Below are positions 6,550 through 13,237 of a DNA stretch of 17,215 nucleotides, piece after piece (within the stretch, counting starts at the first letter, position 1; every line of letters starts with the position of its first letter). Where the stretch lies: NCBI GenBank assembly GCA_035286745.1, contig DATECU010000134.1, positions 1-17,215 on the forward strand, in the 5' to 3' direction. Origin of the DNA: DATECU01 sp035286745. Its GTDB lineage: Bacteria > Acidobacteriota > Vicinamibacteria > Fen-336. The translations under genes were made by a program, and so were the position numbers. The notes beneath the pieces are model-generated. The model was not told the origin of the DNA, searched no databases, and was given only the letters and a program-made list of their open reading frames with translations.

Positions 6550-7880
6550 CGGGTCTCTCGGGGCACCGGGGCAGGCGGGGCCAGGTAGCGCCCCTGTCCC
6601 AACGGGATGCCCATGTCGCGAAGGGTGGTGAGCTCGGCCTCGGCCTCGATCCCCTCGGCGATCACCTGGGCCCCGATCTTCTCCGAGATCTCGACCAGGG
6701 TTTCGAGCAGGCTGCGCTGGATGGGGCTGCGGTCGATGTGGTGGACCAGGGAAATGTCGAACTTCAGGTAGTCGGGCTCCAGGTTGACCAGGGACTGAAG
6801 GCTCGAGTAGCCGGCTCCCATGTCGTCCACCGCGATACCGAAGCCCTCGCGCTTCAGCGCGCGGAGAGCTTCGCGGTAGGCGGGGCGTTCCTCCAGCGGA
6901 GCTCGCTCGGTGATCTCCAGCACCACGTCCGAGTGGCGGATGCCCTGGCCGTCCACCTCGCGAATGAACCCGGCCCCGGCGACCTCGGAGTCGGCCAGGG
7001 CGCGCACCGAGGTGTTGAGGAAGATCTTGGTGCCCCGGCCCACCCGCGCGGGGACGAAGCGCAGGGCGCGAGCCCGGCACAGCCGCTCCAGCTCCAGGAC
7101 CCGCCCCGCCCGCTCGGCGAAGGCGAACAGGCGTTCCGCGTCCTCGAAGGGGCTGCCGGCGGGGCCGTGGTTCAGCACCTCGTGGCCGATCACCTCCAAG
7201 GTGGCCAGCGACAAGATGGGCTGGACCATGGTCACGATGCCGTTGCCGCGCAGGATCTCGTCCAGGCCGCGCAGGCGCTGGCCTTCGTCCAGGCTTCGTT
7301 GCTTGAGGCCGGCGTATATGGCTTCGTCCAGGGCCCGGTGGATCTGGCGTTCGGTGCGGATCATGGGATCCCGATAGACGGGGGCGTAGCCCTGGCTGAA
7401 GCCGAAGGGGGCCTTGTAGAAGGGGGGCAGGAAGCGGGGCAGCCGTTCTTCCAGAGTGCGCCGAACGGAGAGCGCCAGGGACTGGGGTGACAGCGTGTCG
7501 CTCTCTGGCCTCCGCAGGAAGGCCAGGAACTTGTCGGAGCGGACGCTCATCACCGCCAGCACGTCCTTGGGGGCCAGCAGGCCGTCGCGGCGCAACGAGA
7601 CCAGCGCGCGGGCGAACCCCCGGACCACGTCGTCGTAGGCCTGCCAGCCGTGCAGCACCTCGAACTGGCCGTCGCCGCCCAGATCCATGTAGAGCAAGGT
7701 GACGCGGCCCCGCTCTTCCATCAGCCGCCGTGCGTCGTCCATGACCCCGGCCAGGGTGGGCAGCTCGGTGTCGGCGTCGATGCAGTGGTTCTTGAAGCGC
7801 AGCCACTCGGCTCGCAGGCGGACGTAGTCGGCTTCCTGGGGTGCCAGCGACCTCATCTTGTTGCCAGGGCGAGCCGGCAT
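6546..7880 (-). CDS. degenerate-GGDEF / EAL c-di-GMP phosphodiesterase (first copy)
   Basis: 444 residues from ATG 7880, 10 bases after the response-regulator stop; an in-frame ATG at 7856 is a possible alternative, and neither has a strong ribosome binding site. The EAL domain (about 215-440) has a variant EVL signature with Glu234 kept (GHEVLNHGP), and retains Asn (FLNTSV), Glu (LEITER), Asp-Asp (IAVDDMGAGYSSL), Lys (YLKFDISLV), Glu (VIAEGIEAE) and Gln (LGQGRYL). It should be catalytically competent. The N-terminal region (about 35-200) is GGDEF-like in layout (LLYMDLGGDGQFEV) but has RSDKF at the signature position, so it is probably regulatory. It is a tandem paralogue of the following gene with the same domain order. 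The ATGA overlap implies coupled translation. Confidence 0.92.
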   Translation of the reverse strand: MPARPGNKMRSLAPQEADYVRLRAEWLRFKNHCIDADTELPTLAGVMDDARRLMEERGRVTLLYMDLGGDGQFEVLHGWQAYDDVVRGFARALVSLRRDGLLAPKDVLAVMSVRSDKFLAFLRRPESDTLSPQSLALSVRRTLEERLPRFLPPFYKAPFGFSQGYAPVYRDPMIRTERQIHRALDEAIYAGLKQRSLDEGQRLRGLDEILRGNGIVTMVQPILSLATLEVIGHEVLNHGPAGSPFEDAERLFAFAERAGRVLELERLCRARALRFVPARVGRGTKIFLNTSVRALADSEVAGAGFIREVDGQGIRHSDVVLEITERAPLEERPAYREALRALKREGFGIAVDDMGAGYSSLQSLVNLEPDYLKFDISLVHHIDRSPIQRSLLETLVEISEKIGAQVIAEGIEAEAELTTLRDMGIPLGQGRYLAPPAPVPRETR

Positions 7881-7890
7881 GGGGGAGGCG

Positions 7891-8271
7891 TCACTGCCCT
7901 TCGACCTGCTGGAAGATGCTGTCGATCTTCTCGAAGAGCTCCTGGAGCGAGAAGGGCTTGCAGATGTAGTCGATGGCTCCTTCTTGCAGGCCTTGCACCC
8001 GGTCCTTGGCCTCGATGCGAGCCGAGAGCATGGCCACCGGGATGCGGCTGGTCTCTTCGTCGACCCGGAGCAACTTCAGAACCTCCCAGCCGTCCATCTG
8101 GGGCATCATGATGTCGAGCAGCACCAGGTCGGGCTTCTCGATCTGAGCCCGGGTCAGAGCCTCATGGCCTCCCGACGCGGTCAGGACATCGAAGCCCTTC
8201 TCCTGGAGCACCAGCTCCAGGAAGTGGAGGATGTCGTCTTCGTCGTCGACCACCAGGATCTTCTTCTTCAT
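7891..8271 (-). CDS. single-domain response regulator (CheY-like)
   Basis: 126 residues, a stand-alone receiver domain with all expected residues: acidic pocket VVDDEDD (Asp9, Asp10), phospho-acceptor Asp53 in VLLDIMMPQMDG, Ser83 in MLSAR and Lys105 in CKPF. There is no DNA-binding or enzymatic output domain. Its start overlaps the stop of the histidine kinase (ATGA), and it is followed 10 bases later by the first EAL gene. The order suggests kinase-to-receiver phosphotransfer and then protein-protein control of the EAL enzymes or of motility/pili. The actual target is inferred, not seen. Confidence 0.95.
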   Translation of the reverse strand: MKKKILVVDDEDDILHFLELVLQEKGFDVLTASGGHEALTRAQIEKPDLVLLDIMMPQMDGWEVLKLLRVDEETSRIPVAMLSARIEAKDRVQGLQEGAIDYICKPFSLQELFEKIDSIFQQVEGQ

Positions 8272-10217
8272 AGACTCGCTCGCTTGGCTCCCCGAGACGC
8301 TGCGGGGCCGATGAGACGTCGGATCTCGGCGATCAGGTCCTGAGCCTGTCCGGGACCCGCTTCGACCACGGTTTCCGACGCCATCGGCAAGGGCAGCGTG
8401 TCGGGAGCCGCGCCGAGCGGAGATACCAGGAGCAGCGGGATCTGTGCGCTGCCCGCTTCCTGGCCCAGGATCGCCCGCTCCTCGTCGGGCAGAAAGGGGT
8501 CGAGCAGGACCACGTCGGGCCGCCGTTCGGCAAGCAGGACGGCTCCCTCGGCCGCCGACGGCGCCAGCAGCAGGTCGATCCCCGCCTCGGCCAGATCGGC
8601 GCGCACCGAGGTGAGGACCTCGCTCCCGCCGTCGACCGCCACCGCGACCGTCTGACGGCTGGGAGCGGCGGCGGCCTCGCCCCGAAGCAGCAAGGGCAAG
8701 CGGAAGCGGAAGCTGGTGCCTAGGCCCTCCTGGCTTTCCACGGTGACGGCGGCGCCGTGGGCATCCAGGATGCTCTTGACGATGGCGAGACCCAGCCCCA
8801 CGCCCCCGAAACGGCGGGTGCTCGAGCTGTCCACCTGGTGGAAGCGCTGGAAGATGCGGCCCACTTGATCCGGGGGGATGCCGATCCCGGTGTCCTCCAC
8901 CGTGATCTCGGCCTGGGGCCGCTCGCTGCCGGTGACGCGCCGGGCCGAAACCGTTATGCTGCCGCGGTCGGGGGTGAACTTGATGGCGTTGATCACCAGG
9001 TTCTCGATCACCGCCGACAGCCTCTCGCGGTCCGCGATCAGGGGCGGCAGGTCGGCCTCCAGATCGATCTTGAAGCGGAGTCGCTTGCGGTCCAGCTCGG
9101 AACGCACGGTGGTCGCCACCTGCTCGAGCAGGCTCCCCAACTGGCACGGTTGGAGGGTCAGGCTGATGTGGCCCAGATCCATGCGTGAGAAGTCGAGCAG
9201 CGCGCCGATGGAGCGCGAGAGCCGCTCCAGGTTGCGCTGCACCACCAGCAGCCCCTTCTCCTGCTTCTCGGTGATGGGACCCAGGCGGTGCTCCAGGATG
9301 TAGTCGGTGTAGCCCTTGATGGCGGTGAGCGGGGTGCGCAGCTCATGGCTGACGTTGGCCAGAAGGTCCGACTTCATGCGGTCCAGCTCTTTGAGCTCCT
9401 CGTTGAGCGTCGCCAAACGCCGGTTGGAGTCTTCCAGCTTGGCGATGTTCTCCTTCAGGCGGCCCGCCATCTCGTTGAAGGCGTCGGCCAGGATCAAGAG
9501 CTCCAGGCTGCCCTGGATTCTGAGCCGGCGATCGAAGTGGCCCAGGGCCACGTCCTGAGCGCCCGCCGTCAGCTCTTCCAGAGGCCGGGTGATGCGGCGC
9601 GCCAGGGTGGCTGCCACCAGGAAGGAGAACAGCATCGACAGCAGGGTGAGCCCGGCGATGGCGTAGACCAGCCGGGCGATGCTGGGTCTCAGGTTGCGAT
9701 AGCTCACCTCGTAGATGACCGAGAGCTTGTGACGTCCCCAGTCCTCGACGTGGGGAGCGATGATCTCGAATCCCGGCTGCCCGGAGACCTGGCGCGGTTC
9801 CAGCCGCGTCGCCTCCAGTCGTTTGACGGCTTCCAGGCGCTCCGGCTCCTGCACCAGACGGGCCGCCGGGGGGCGGGCCGGCAGGGATCGGCCCTCGTCC
9901 AGCTCCTCGGAGTCGAACAGCACCTGGCCGTTCACGTTCACGATCAGGATCCTCTCCACGTCCTCGTTCAGGCGCATGGTGGAGAGCATCAGCTCCCGGA
10001 ACTTGTAGTAGCCGGAGGCGTAGAAGAGCTCGTAGCCGGTACAGATGGGTGCCTTGGTGAGCTGGGCGAAGGTGATGGCTCGAGCCTGCACGTCCCGCCG
10101 GATCTCCGACCGCTTGGTCACGATCAGGTAGACGGCATTGGCGACCAAGATCACGACGACCACCGAGGAGATGGCCAGGGCCGTTCGCGTCTTGAGGCTA
10201 TCGAGCCGGTAGGCCAT
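8268..10217 (-). CDS. membrane hybrid sensor histidine kinase with pseudo-receiver
   Basis: 649 residues. Transmembrane helix 1 lies at about 13-33 and helix 2 at about 185-207, enclosing an extracytoplasmic sensor region of about 150 residues, possibly Cache-like. HAMP (about 208-262) and a short coiled coil follow. The HisKA domain carries phospho-acceptor His291 (NVSHELRTPL). The HATPase domain has an N-box with Asn410 (ENLVINAIKF), a G1 box (VEDTGIGIPPDQ) and a G2 box (GVGLGLAIVKS). The C-terminal 120 residues resemble a receiver: Asp573 in VVLLDPFLPDEE is at the acceptor position, but the acidic pair is reduced to VAVDGG and the conserved Lys is absent (VVEAGPG). This suggests a degenerate receiver. 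First gene of the operon; the ATG sits in the loop of a small hairpin (10204-10228). Confidence 0.95.
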   Translation of the reverse strand: MAYRLDSLKTRTALAISSVVVVILVANAVYLIVTKRSEIRRDVQARAITFAQLTKAPICTGYELFYASGYYKFRELMLSTMRLNEDVERILIVNVNGQVLFDSEELDEGRSLPARPPAARLVQEPERLEAVKRLEATRLEPRQVSGQPGFEIIAPHVEDWGRHKLSVIYEVSYRNLRPSIARLVYAIAGLTLLSMLFSFLVAATLARRITRPLEELTAGAQDVALGHFDRRLRIQGSLELLILADAFNEMAGRLKENIAKLEDSNRRLATLNEELKELDRMKSDLLANVSHELRTPLTAIKGYTDYILEHRLGPITEKQEKGLLVVQRNLERLSRSIGALLDFSRMDLGHISLTLQPCQLGSLLEQVATTVRSELDRKRLRFKIDLEADLPPLIADRERLSAVIENLVINAIKFTPDRGSITVSARRVTGSERPQAEITVEDTGIGIPPDQVGRIFQRFHQVDSSSTRRFGGVGLGLAIVKSILDAHGAAVTVESQEGLGTSFRFRLPLLLRGEAAAAPSRQTVAVAVDGGSEVLTSVRADLAEAGIDLLLAPSAAEGAVLLAERRPDVVLLDPFLPDEERAILGQEAGSAQIPLLLVSPLGAAPDTLPLPMASETVVEAGPGQAQDLIAEIRRLIGPAASRGAKRASL

Positions 10218-10274
10218 GAATGCCGGCTACCGAGGGAAACCAAAAAGCAAAACGACCGGCGGGGTGCTTCCCTC
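10204..10274 (-). promoter_or_regulatory. structured leader of the histidine-kinase mRNA
   Basis: Between the predicted promoter and the kinase start, the transcript can form a 7-base-pair stem GAGGGAA / TTCCCTC (10268-10274 with 10232-10238). A second 6-base-pair stem, AGCCGG / CCGGCT (10223-10228 with 10204-10209), has a loop that contains the start codon. No good Shine-Dalgarno sequence is visible. The stems are exact, but a regulatory role is inference; I do not recognise a known riboswitch class. Confidence 0.35.
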
Positions 10275-10287
10275 TGCAGTTATCGCG

Positions 10288-10316
10288 ATCATAGCCTAGC
10301 CGCTCGACGTTTCCAA
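10288..10316 (-). promoter_or_regulatory. sigma70-like promoter of the kinase/EAL operon
   Basis: On the minus strand: -35 TTGGAA (10311-10316), 17-base spacer, -10 TATGAT (10288-10293). Transcription would start near 10281, giving a leader of about 65 bases. It is the best promoter match upstream of the kinase. Confidence 0.55.
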
Positions 10317-10318
10317 CG

Positions 10319-10377
10319 ACCGGCCGGGCCCGGCGGGCCCGGCTGGGCCGGTGGACTTGCGGCTTGCGGGCTCGCGG
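10319..10377. promoter_or_regulatory. GC palindrome and CTYGCGG heptamers between divergent promoters
   Basis: An inner stem CCGGGCC / GGCCCGG (10324-10330 with 10336-10342, loop CGGCG) is enclosed by ACCGG / CCGGT (10319-10323 with 10348-10352). Immediately after come three near-identical heptamers, CTTGCGG at 10356, CTTGCGG at 10363 and CTCGCGG at 10371, ending 10 bases before the plus-strand -35 box. The position between two divergent promoters fits an operator, but no cognate regulator is identified. Confidence 0.4.
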
Positions 10378-10387
10378 ACCGAAGGCT

Positions 10388-10416
10388 GGGACATTTGAGG
10401 GCCGGGCCACTAGAAT
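10388..10416 (+). promoter_or_regulatory. sigma70-like promoter of the MshEN/GAF gene
   Basis: -35 GGGACA (10388-10393), 17-base spacer, -10 TAGAAT (10411-10416). The start would be near 10423, leaving a short leader with GGAGG at 10428-10432 before the TTG start. The -35 is poor (4 of 6), which would fit an activated promoter. Confidence 0.45.
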
Positions 10417-10443
10417 ACACGGTCCGCGGAGGTTGAGCCGACC

Positions 10444-11451
10444 TTGTCGATCCTGGCCCGCATTCTGAGAGACCGGGGCGTGGTTACGGAGCGCCAGCTC
10501 CAGGAGGCCATCCAGCACCAGGTGCTGTACGGAGGCCGGTTGGGGACCAGCCTCTTTGAGCTGGGCTTCATCACCGAAGAGCGCCTGCAGAGCGCCCTGG
10601 CCCGCGCCCACGGCGTGCCCGGCATCATCGTGGACCTCAGGGAGATCCAGCCGGACGCGGTGGCCTTGATTCCCAAGGCCATGGCCGCCAAGCACAAGGT
10701 GTTCCCCTACCGGGTCAAGGGCAAGACCCTGTTCCTGTTGATGGTGGACCCGGGCGACCACGCCGCGGTGGCCAAGGTGGGCTACTCCCTCGGCTACATC
10801 GTGAAGCCCACGGTGATTCCCGAGTTCCGCATGATCCAGTTGCTCCGGGACTACTACGGGATCGACGAGCGCTGGCGCTACACCGACACCCACCGTCCGA
10901 AGGCCTTTCCCCCCGAGCCCCAGGACGCAGCCACCGCGGCGGCGCGCATCGACGAAGCCAACACCCGGGACGAGGTGGTGGATGCGGTGGTGGCCTTGAG
11001 CCGGCGCTTCTTCCGCCGGGTGATCTTCTTCATCGTGCGCGAGCCCTGGGTGCTGGGTTGGGCGGGCGCCGGGGAGGGCATCGACAAGAGCCTGGCTGCC
11101 AGCCTGAAGATGCCGCTCGACCAGCCCTCGGTCTTTCGCACCGTGACCCGCGATCGAACCGTGTTCATCGGTAGGCTCGGCCCCGAACCCGAGAACCAGC
11201 GCTTCCTGCGCGCCCTCGCCAAGCGGAGCGGCTCTACCGCCGCCCTGTTCCCGGTGACGGTTCGGGGGCGGGTGGTGAACCTCGTCTACGGCGACGATGG
11301 CGCCGGCACCAACGTCAAGACCGACCTGGGCGAGCTCTTGGCGTTGTTGCAGAGGGCTCCCCGCGCCTACCTGAGGATCATCCGCAAGAGAATCGCAGAG
11401 ACTCGCAAGGCCGCCGAGACATCGGACGGCGAAAGAGAGGACGAGGAATGA
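10444..11451 (+). CDS. MshEN (GspE N-terminal-like) domain protein with GAF-like C-terminus
   Basis: 335 residues, TTG start. No other start is possible because a stop in this frame lies at 10411-10413. GGAGG sits 11 bases upstream. Residues 1-110 are an MshEN/GspE-N domain (ILARILRDRGVVTERQLQEA, GTSLFELGFITEERLQSALA), a module that in some type II secretion and pilus ATPases binds c-di-GMP. The ATPase domain of GspE/PilB is absent. Residues about 160-305 look GAF-like (TRDEVVDAVVALSRRFFRRV, PLDQPSVFRTV, ALFPVTVRGRVVNLVYGD). The charged tail runs to the stop, which overlaps the start of a 37-codon frame (ATGA). Divergent from the c-di-GMP operon, it may be a c-di-GMP effector or pilus regulator; that link is inference. 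Confidence 0.88.
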   Translation: MSILARILRDRGVVTERQLQEAIQHQVLYGGRLGTSLFELGFITEERLQSALARAHGVPGIIVDLREIQPDAVALIPKAMAAKHKVFPYRVKGKTLFLLMVDPGDHAAVAKVGYSLGYIVKPTVIPEFRMIQLLRDYYGIDERWRYTDTHRPKAFPPEPQDAATAAARIDEANTRDEVVDAVVALSRRFFRRVIFFIVREPWVLGWAGAGEGIDKSLAASLKMPLDQPSVFRTVTRDRTVFIGRLGPEPENQRFLRALAKRSGSTAALFPVTVRGRVVNLVYGDDGAGTNVKTDLGELLALLQRAPRAYLRIIRKRIAETRKAAETSDGEREDEE

Positions 11452-11561
11452 TCGAACGCATGAGAGAGATCAAGCGCCGCCGCAAGCGGCGCGAGAAGGC
11501 GCTCAAGGGCCGCAAGCGCGCCGCCATAGCCGCCGCCGTCAAGAAGCCCACAAAACGTTAG
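11448..11561 (+). CDS. 37-residue Arg/Lys-rich small protein
   Basis: ATG 11448 overlaps the upstream stop (ATGA), and a purine-rich AGAGAGGACGAGGA precedes it, giving good translation signals. The product begins MIERMREIKRRRKRREKALK and ends in an Ala/Lys stretch, with about half its residues basic and no acidic cluster. It is probably one amphipathic helix able to bind nucleic acid or acidic protein. I do not recognise it with certainty. Short basic proteins of this look, such as those grouped as DUF6800, are a possible comparison. It could be a translational-coupling remnant, but the overlap and Shine-Dalgarno favour a real gene. Confidence 0.55.
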   Translation: MIERMREIKRRRKRREKALKGRKRAAIAAAVKKPTKR

Positions 11562-11574
11562 AGCTAGTCGTCTT

Positions 11575-12891
11575 GTGCGGGGCCGGCCTGGGAGCGGGCT
11601 GCCCCGCGTCGGCCTCGCCCTGAGTGGCTGGGCGCCGCCTCCTCGGTTTCTCGATCTCGTGGCTCGATTGCTTTCCGGCTTCCCGCGCCCTCGATTCCTG
11701 AGTGCCTTCGCCTTCCCCAGCTTCCGCCGGCTCTGGCTGGGGGCCTTCCTGAGCAGCGTGGGGACCTGGACCCAGGACGTGGCCCTGGCCTGGCTGATCC
11801 ACAGCACGCTGGGCAACCCCACCTACCTGGGCCTTCGGGCCTTCGCCGCCGAGGCTCCGCTTCTCGCCTTCATGCTGGTGGGCGGAGCCCTGGCCGATAG
11901 ATTCGATAGGCGCCGGATCCTGCTCGTCTCCCAGGTCTTGCAGATGACGTTCGCCGCCTGCCTGGGTGTCTTGTACGCGACCGGCCGGCTGAGCATTCTG
12001 CCCATTCTGCTCTTCGCCTTCCTGACCGGGCTCACCCAGTCCCAGTCGGCGCCCACCTACCAGGCGGTGCTGACCAGCGTGGTGCCCCCGACTGAGATCT
12101 CCCACGCGGTGGCCATGAACTCCCTCCAGTTCAACCTATCTCGGGCCATCGGGCCGGTGGTTGCTGGGCTGCTCCTGGTCAAGCTGGGGCCCGGAGCCTG
12201 CTTTGCCGCCAACGTCCTTTCCTTCCTGGCGGTGATCGTGGCGCTCACCCGCATCCAGGTGCCACCGCACGATCCGACCAGGACCCGGGAGGGCTTGGGC
12301 GAGAGCGTGGGTGTAGGCCTGAGGCACGTCCGTGAGAGCCCTCTGCTGGCGCTGCTGGTGACCCTGGGCGGAGCCGCCAGCTTCTTGGCCTTCCCCCTTG
12401 TCACCTATCTCCCGGTGATCGCCGGCCAGCGGCTGGGGAGCGGAGCCACCGGCTTCAGCCTGCTGCTCTCGAGCTTCGGCGCCGGCGCCATTGTCGGGGC
12501 CCTGGCCACCGCCCAACGCGGCCAGGCCCCGGGCCGCGGTCGAATCATGCTGCGCGGCTTCGCCGGCTACGGCGCAGCCTCGGCCCTTGCCGTGATGGCG
12601 CCCCGGCAGGAGTGGGCGATGGCGCTCCTCTTCCTGGCCGGCCTCAGCCTGGTGACCGGGACCTCGACCCTCAACTCGCTGGTCCAGGAGAACATCCCCA
12701 CCGCGCTCAAGGGCCGCGTGCTCGCCATCTACGGCCTGGCCTTTCGCGGGGGCATGCCGGTGGGCAGCCTGTTGGCCGGCCCGCTGGTGGCGCGCCTGGG
12801 CGTCTCCTGGGTGATCGCGAGCTTCTCGCTGGCCCTGCTGATCGTTGCCCTCACCCTCCGCCTGAGGAGCCGCCGCCTGGCCGCGCTCTGA
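11575..12891 (+). CDS. MFS transporter, EntS/DHA3-like exporter
   Basis: Up to 438 residues. The body is a 12-helix major facilitator protein with the N-terminal family hallmark FPSFRRLWLGAFLSSVGTW, motif A GGALADRFDRRRIL in the first cytoplasmic loop, and AMNSLQFNLSRAIGPVVAG in helix 5. This pattern is typical of the MFS_3/enterobactin-exporter-like group, proton-driven exporters of small molecules. The substrate is unknown, and no biosynthetic genes are nearby. The start is uncertain: GTG 11575 gives the longest product, but its first 28 residues look uncoded, and GTG 11659 is more in keeping with family length. Neither has a clear ribosome binding site. It may be read through from the MshEN gene, 13 bases past the small basic gene. 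Confidence 0.85.
   Translation: MRGRPGSGLPRVGLALSGWAPPPRFLDLVARLLSGFPRPRFLSAFAFPSFRRLWLGAFLSSVGTWTQDVALAWLIHSTLGNPTYLGLRAFAAEAPLLAFMLVGGALADRFDRRRILLVSQVLQMTFAACLGVLYATGRLSILPILLFAFLTGLTQSQSAPTYQAVLTSVVPPTEISHAVAMNSLQFNLSRAIGPVVAGLLLVKLGPGACFAANVLSFLAVIVALTRIQVPPHDPTRTREGLGESVGVGLRHVRESPLLALLVTLGGAASFLAFPLVTYLPVIAGQRLGSGATGFSLLLSSFGAGAIVGALATAQRGQAPGRGRIMLRGFAGYGAASALAVMAPRQEWAMALLFLAGLSLVTGTSTLNSLVQENIPTALKGRVLAIYGLAFRGGMPVGSLLAGPLVARLGVSWVIASFSLALLIVALTLRLRSRRLAAL
11577..11607 (+). other. GC hairpin after the small basic gene
   Basis: Exact 7-base stem GCGGGGC (11577-11583) / GCCCCGC (11601-11607) with a 17-base loop, 15 bases after the stop of the 37-codon gene. There is no T run, so it is not a classic terminator. 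It would lie in the untranslated leader if the MFS gene starts at 11659. Confidence 0.3.
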
Positions 12892-13213
12892 GCGGCGGTG
12901 CGCCTACCAGGAGCTATCAGACGCCGCGTTCGTAACCCCCGCGGGCTTCCTCTGGGACGATCCGCCTAGCGCAAGAGGTCGCAGTAACCTACTGGCGCGA
13001 GCGACCGGGGGGTGTTGTCTCCGCTACGTAGCGCGGCTCCGCCGCAACCGAAAGCGGCGAAGCCGGGCGTCGAGAGTTCAGAGTCGAGAAACCACGGACT
13101 TCTTCGCGCGCCGCGACGATTCTCGGGAGTAGTAGATCAGGGGTAAGGCTTTGGCGTGCGACCGTGGTCCGTACGCGACCATAGGCTCACGGAGGCGTTG
13201 CCGGTCCCGAGGC
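12892..13213. other. non-coding spacer of about 320 bp with a hairpin
   Basis: I see no credible gene here. The clearest structure is the stem GGCTCCGCCGC (13035-13045) / GCGGCGAAGCC (13054-13064) with one mismatch and an 8-base loop, just after the palindrome CTACGTAG (13024-13031). The composition is less codon-like than its surroundings. It may be remnant or regulatory DNA. Confidence 0.4.
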
Positions 13214-13222
13214 TGATACAAT
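13214..13222 (+). promoter_or_regulatory. extended -10 promoter of the Uma2 gene
   Basis: TGATACAAT matches the extended -10 form TGnTATAAT with one difference; no convincing -35 box is seen. The start would fall at about 13229, only about 9 bases before the ATG at 13238, and no Shine-Dalgarno is present. The mRNA would be nearly leaderless. Confidence 0.45.
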
Positions 13223-13237
13223 CGCCGTGGTTAGCCC

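Noticed and set aside
5320..7806. One long minus-strand reading of about 828 residues covering both EAL genes
   Set aside because: Only its last 409 residues (from ATG 6549) are EAL protein. The part overlapping the first EAL gene is the wrong frame, rich in Arg, Pro and Gly without domain features.
9288..10436. Plus-strand open frame opposite the histidine kinase
   Set aside because: Antisense shadow; the minus frame contains HAMP, HisKA and HATPase motifs, and this frame runs through the divergent promoter region.
12870..12898. Hairpin CCGCCGC / GCGGCGG at the end of the MFS gene as an intrinsic terminator
   Set aside because: The 15-base loop includes the stop codon and no T run follows; in DNA this GC-rich such stems arise easily by chance.
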